In this document: piece after piece, positions 31,257 to 34,566 of the stretch | How the letters are laid out: every line of letters begins with the position of its first letter | Position numbering within the stretch: the stretch's first letter is position 1 | NCBI GenBank assembly: GCA_023146545.1 | Contig: JAGLBW010000033.1 | Span: forward strand, 1-34,566 | Length of the DNA: 34,566 nucleotides | Source: Cocleimonas sp. | Lineage (GTDB): Bacteria > Pseudomonadota > Gammaproteobacteria > Thiotrichales > Thiotrichaceae | Direction of reading: 5' to 3' | Translations under genes and position numbers: made by a program | Notes under the pieces: model-generated | What the model was told of the DNA's origin: nothing | Seen by the model: only the letters and a program-made list of their open reading frames with translations | Database searches by the model: none

Positions 31257-31937
31257 CTAAGATTTTGCTTTATCTTGGTCATGATGGCGTTTTACCATGA
31301 CTTTCAATTGTTTAATATTGCCCACCAAGATTTCATAAGCCTTAGCTCCTGTTTCTCGCTTACTAATAAAGACGCTTCCTACTGAAATTTTGTTGATACG
31401 TCCTTCAAATAGGATATCTTTACGGCTGGTAATGCGTACGATACGTCCTTGTAAGGTTGTAATCTGTTCTACAGGGGTATCAATAAACTCCAAACTGTAG
31501 AGTGCTTTTTTAGGTAGCGCTTCGAGGTAAACGGCTTGAGGCTCGATGATAGCTTGGGTTTGTCCCTCGGTCTTCACTTGATTTATTGCGGTACTGTTTG
31601 ATGTGATGTGTTCTTTGCTGGTATTTTGTTGTGGGGCGCTGGCTTGTATTGGAGGCTGACCTCTCAATACTGAAATATGCTTTTGCAATGATTTATCAGC
31701 TCCTAAAAACCAAGCACCTCCTGCAAAAATCAAACCAAAAATGCCAACAAATAGTGTTCGGGTGAGTTTATCGTCCAGTAAAGTAGGCAGTGTTATTAAG
31801 TTGATGACAGGGAGCATTGCTAAAATTCCAGTAACAGGATGGTAGCGAAAACCTGATAGAATATATTTTATATAGCTAAAAAAGAACAGTAGCCCCCCTA
31901 GAACCGCAATTGTTGTTAGCGCAATTTCCATGTACAT
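31257..31937 (-). CDS. Membrane protein of unknown function with C-terminal soluble domain
   Basis: I start at the ATG at 31937 (226 residues, MYMEIALTTIAVLGG). The frame continues upstream to 32003, but the extra Phe/Cys-rich residues look non-native; the ATG at 31931 is also possible. Two or three hydrophobic segments (about 5-20, 31-50 and 62-78) are followed by a Gln/Ser/Thr-rich linker. The C-terminal soluble domain (about 140-226, with LEALPKKALYSLEFIDTPVE, GRIVRITSRKDILFEGRINK and AYEILVGNIKQLKVMVKR) has a beta-rich character like small SH3/Sm-like modules. The family is not recognised. Basic C-terminal residues (KRHHDQDKAKS) suggest binding to an acidic partner or to membrane. Confidence 0.65.
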   Translation of the reverse strand: MYMEIALTTIAVLGGLLFFFSYIKYILSGFRYHPVTGILAMLPVINLITLPTLLDDKLTRTLFVGIFGLIFAGGAWFLGADKSLQKHISVLRGQPPIQASAPQQNTSKEHITSNSTAINQVKTEGQTQAIIEPQAVYLEALPKKALYSLEFIDTPVEQITTLQGRIVRITSRKDILFEGRINKISVGSVFISKRETGAKAYEILVGNIKQLKVMVKRHHDQDKAKS

Positions 31938-32026
31938 CCAATCTCTAATAAAAATAATAAAGCAATGATTGTAGCAGTTCATAAAAAATGAATCTGTACT
32001 CAAATCAATAATTTCAAACCAAAAGG

Positions 32027-32788
32027 TTAGTTTTGTAGACGGTAGCCTGTTTTAAACATCCATGCTACCAGCGCTAAACAAAAGGCTAAAAAGCCAAGAA
32101 TAATCACTAAGCTTGTCCAAATACTCACATCAGCAACTTCAAAAAAGCTCCAGCGAAAACCACTAATGAGGTAAACCACAGGGTTCAGCAGTGTCACCGT
32201 TTGCCAAAAAGGAGGGAGCATACTAATGGAGTAAAAGCTGCCACCAAGAAAGACTAAGGGTGTGATCACAAGCAACGGAATGAGTTGTAACTTGTCAAAA
32301 TTAGTTGCCCAGAGACCAATAATAAATCCAAATAAACTAAAGGTAATGCAAGTTAGGATTAAGAAGAACATCATCCAAAAGGGGTGTTTAATGTCTAAAT
32401 CAACAAAAAAACCAGCAGTAGCAAGGATAATAATGCCAATAATAAAGGATTTAGACGCTGCAGCTCCCACATAACCTAATAATATCTCATAATGAGACAG
32501 TGGTGCGGACATCACTTCGTAAATAGTGCCTGTAAATTTAGGAAAAAAGATACCAAAGGAGGCATTAGCAATACTTTGTGTCAGTAACGAGAGCATGATC
32601 AGCCCTGGAACAATAAAAGAGCCGTAAGGAACGCCTTCGATACTTTCAATGCGAGAACCAATAGCAGAGCCAAAGACAATAAAATATAACGATGTGGATA
32701 ATACGGGCGAGGCAATACTTTGGAATAAGGTTTTCCATGTACGCAACATTTCGTATTTATAAATGACTTTAACCGCTTGAATGTTCAT
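32027..32788 (-). CDS. ABC-2 type transporter permease (NodJ/YadH-like)
   Basis: This 253-residue protein has six hydrophobic segments and the ABC-2 permease pattern. It starts with [20 protein letters not shown], and [20 protein letters not shown] and the family motif [13 protein letters not shown]-like [17 protein letters not shown] follow. [20 protein letters not shown] and [15 protein letters not shown] near the end are also typical. Such permeases pair with a single ATPase to export a lipid, polysaccharide or drug. The gene for that ATPase lies 12 bases upstream on the same strand, so the two form one exporter. The substrate cannot be told from sequence; NodJ relatives export oligosaccharides and YadH is uncharacterised. 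Confidence 0.87.
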   Translation of the reverse strand: MNIQAVKVIYKYEMLRTWKTLFQSIASPVLSTSLYFIVFGSAIGSRIESIEGVPYGSFIVPGLIMLSLLTQSIANASFGIFFPKFTGTIYEVMSAPLSHYEILLGYVGAAASKSFIIGIIILATAGFFVDLDIKHPFWMMFFLILTCITFSLFGFIIGLWATNFDKLQLIPLLVITPLVFLGGSFYSISMLPPFWQTVTLLNPVVYLISGFRWSFFEVADVSIWTSLVIILGFLAFCLALVAWMFKTGYRLQN

Positions 32789-32800
32789 ATTTTTATGGTT

Positions 32801-33736
32801 TTACTTAAGGTTTTCTTTAGAGGATATTAGATCAATAAAAATATCTTCTAAAGAACTTTGTTGAGTTTGCAAATCTTTTAAGGTTAATGAGGAGGCATTA
32901 ATGGCCTTCATTAACGTTGTGATCCCTGTGCGATCACTGCGTGTATCGTAGCGGTAGGTTAGTTTGTAACCTTCATCAGATAAGGTTAATGCGTAAGCGT
33001 TAAGTGATTCGGGGATATGATCAATGGCATCACGCAGCTCCAAGACTAATTGCTTTTTTCCCAATTTTTGCATTAAAGCGTGCTTCTCTTCAACTAATAA
33101 TAATTCACCGTCACTAATAATACCTACCCGATCAGCAATTTCTTCAGCTTCTTCAATATAATGAGTGGTTAAAATAATAGTAACCCCTGTATCACGCAAA
33201 CGACGTACAATATTCCACATGTCTTTGCGTAGTTCAACATCAACGCCTGCGGTTGGTTCATCAAGAAATAGAATGCGTGGTTCATGGGAAAGCGCTTTGC
33301 CAATCAAAACACGACGTTTCATACCGCCTGATAATAGGCGTAACTCAGTGTCTTTTTTATCGAATAAGGATAAGTCTTTAAGGAGTTGTTCGATGTACGC
33401 TTTATTCGGCTTTTTGCCAAATAATCCCCGGCTGAAATTTAAGGTGTTCCAAACACTTTCAAATGCTGAGAGTGTTAATTCTTGAGGTACTAAACCAATT
33501 AAAGCCCGTGTTTCTCGGTAATCTTTAATAATATTAAAACCATTAACGTGTACTGAGCCTGAAGAGGGTGAGACTAACCCACAAATAACGGAAATGAGTG
33601 TCGTTTTACCTGCACCGTTAGGCCCTAGCAAGGCAATAATTTCTCCTGACTTAATCTCTAAATTAATCTTTTTTAACGCCTGATGCCCTGAAGCGTATTG
33701 TTTGGAGAGATTATTAATGGCAATAATGGTTTTCAT
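32801..33736 (-). CDS. ABC transporter ATP-binding protein (NodI/YadG-like)
   Basis: This 311-residue ATPase contains Walker A GPNGAGKT (38-45), signature LSGGM (135-139), Walker B with catalytic Glu (LFLDEP, E160) and the switch His in TTHY. After about residue 220 comes an extra C-terminal domain of about 90 residues that ends in LEDIFIDL, as in NodI/YadG-type exporters. It pairs with the permease 12 bases downstream. ATP hydrolysis should drive export through a homodimer of each subunit. The upstream 171 bases to fabA presumably contain the promoter of the pair. Confidence 0.9.
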   Translation of the reverse strand: MKTIIAINNLSKQYASGHQALKKINLEIKSGEIIALLGPNGAGKTTLISVICGLVSPSSGSVHVNGFNIIKDYRETRALIGLVPQELTLSAFESVWNTLNFSRGLFGKKPNKAYIEQLLKDLSLFDKKDTELRLLSGGMKRRVLIGKALSHEPRILFLDEPTAGVDVELRKDMWNIVRRLRDTGVTIILTTHYIEEAEEIADRVGIISDGELLLVEEKHALMQKLGKKQLVLELRDAIDHIPESLNAYALTLSDEGYKLTYRYDTRSDRTGITTLMKAINASSLTLKDLQTQQSSLEDIFIDLISSKENLK

Positions 33737-33907
33737 TGGTACTCAGCGTTTGATTATCGTTAAGAAGAAGGTGCTGGGAAGAATGTTATTGGGACAATAT
33801 AAAATACCGAATAAAATAAGTGCTTTAGGGGTGGTATGATAGCCTTGAAGCACTTGTTTTCTAATCACTTCATTCCCTTTTATCACGTAGGCTTGATAGT
33901 GTAATGG

Positions 33908-34423
33908 TTAGAAATTTTCTGTGGAGGTAAAAAGTCCAACTTTGAGATCAGTTGCGGTATAAATAACTTTCCCATCAACAGATACCGTACCATTGCCCAC
34001 GCCCATGACTAAGCGACGACAAATCACACGACTCATATCAATACGATAGGTTACTTTTTTTGCTGTGGGCAATATTTGCCCTGTAAATTTGACTTCGCCA
34101 CAACCTAAAGCTCGTCCTCGTCCTGGATTTTCTAACCAACCTAGGAAAAAACCAATCAGTTGCCACATGGCATCCAAACCCAAACAGCCAGGCATAACAG
34201 GATCAGTAGGAAAATGACATTCAAAGAACCAAAGCTCTGGGTTAATATCTAACTCTGCGATCATATAACCTTTACCAAACTCTCCCCCTTCTGCGCTAAT
34301 CTCAACAATGCGATCCATCATGAGCATATTAGGTGTTGGTAATCGTGCATTACCTTCCCCAAACAGTTCGCCATGCCCACATTTTATTAATTCATCGTAA
34401 TCGAAAGCGCTTTGTCTTGACAT
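33908..34423 (-). CDS. fabA: FabA, 3-hydroxyacyl-ACP dehydratase/isomerase
   Basis: This 171-residue enzyme dehydrates 3-hydroxydecanoyl-ACP and isomerises trans-2 to cis-3-decenoyl-ACP, the branch point of anaerobic unsaturated fatty acid synthesis. The catalytic pair is H70 (FFECHFP) and D84 (LGLDAMWQL), at the same residue numbers as in the E. coli enzyme. The signature [13 protein letters not shown] and the ending [10 protein letters not shown] are exact family features. FabB, often its neighbour, is not in the window. The gene is transcribed toward the ABC exporter genes, with 171 bases between. A 143-base stretch upstream reaches the window end without another visible gene. Confidence 0.97.
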   Translation of the reverse strand: MSRQSAFDYDELIKCGHGELFGEGNARLPTPNMLMMDRIVEISAEGGEFGKGYMIAELDINPELWFFECHFPTDPVMPGCLGLDAMWQLIGFFLGWLENPGRGRALGCGEVKFTGQILPTAKKVTYRIDMSRVICRRLVMGVGNGTVSVDGKVIYTATDLKVGLFTSTENF

Positions 34424-34566
34424 AAAATTATCTCGTTTGAATCACTATTTTGTAATGATTAGTTTTTTGACTTGACTGTCTTTATTCTAAGCTTAATGCT
34501 AATTTCCGTAATTTTAACAGAATCGTGCAGGCTTTATGAAAGGACTTTATGCAATAACAGAGAGTA

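Noticed and set aside
1-34566. CRISPR arrays, tRNA and rRNA genes
   Set aside because: I looked for regularly spaced direct repeats, tRNA cloverleaf landmarks and rRNA motifs and saw none that hold up by eye; the PqiB array is in-frame coding repeat, not CRISPR.

Overview
The window comes from a gammaproteobacterium with low G+C content, very probably a chemolithotrophic sulfur oxidiser. The metabolic marker is a complete aprM-aprB-aprA operon (20662-23900), the dissimilatory APS reductase with the AprM membrane anchor typical of sulfur oxidisers. Gammaproteobacterial signatures include fabA, a YcgL-family gene, Bcp, the PqiABC lipid-transport operon and gatCAB. A Thiotrichales-like lineage is an inference from this gene mix; nothing here fixes the genus.

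Layout. 1-3157: a partial hypothetical gene on the minus strand that runs off the left edge, then a YlqF-type circularly permuted GTPase, a Bcp peroxiredoxin and a GST-like protein. 3254-5784: an exported protein with a degenerate L,D-transpeptidase domain, an intergenic stretch rich in inverted repeats, and a two-TM coiled-coil protein. 6042-9304: an overlapping thiolase and FadJ-like pair whose catalytic residues look largely lost. 9620-13582: pqiA (split in two), pqiB and pqiC, with an unusual 18/11-residue repeat array in PqiB. 13606-16681: a zinc-peptidase-like gene, two paralogous unknown genes and a 59-residue ORF. 17045-18366: a LuxI/FeeM-like acyl-transferase overlapping a SAM methyltransferase, a possible two-gene small-molecule pathway. 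18400-19000: a strong hairpin, an ORF remnant and a 187-bp internally deleted IS with 13-bp terminal inverted repeats. 19251-20048: a secreted DUF4116-type repeat protein. 20662-23963: aprMBA with its terminator. 24202-26863: small hypotheticals, a SlyD-like FKBP, a TPR protein, a HIT protein and a 53-residue ORF. 27364-30662: gatCAB. 30733-34423, minus strand: YcgL, a membrane protein, an ABC-2 exporter pair and fabA.

Two large-scale observations stand out. Strand composition switches near the IS remnant: the plus strand is C-rich relative to G on the left (about 3-18.4 kb) and G-rich on the right, even across genes coded on the minus strand, as at a rearrangement breakpoint or replication-strand switch. 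The same 9-nt core also forms the arms of two inverted repeats, one after the methyltransferase gene and one in the aprM leader.

The best candidates for undescribed biology are the acyl-transferase/methyltransferase pair, the catalytically degenerate thiolase/FadJ pair, the peptidase-plus-paralogs cluster and the structured leader at 4679-4850. All function calls come from reading motifs by eye without database searches.
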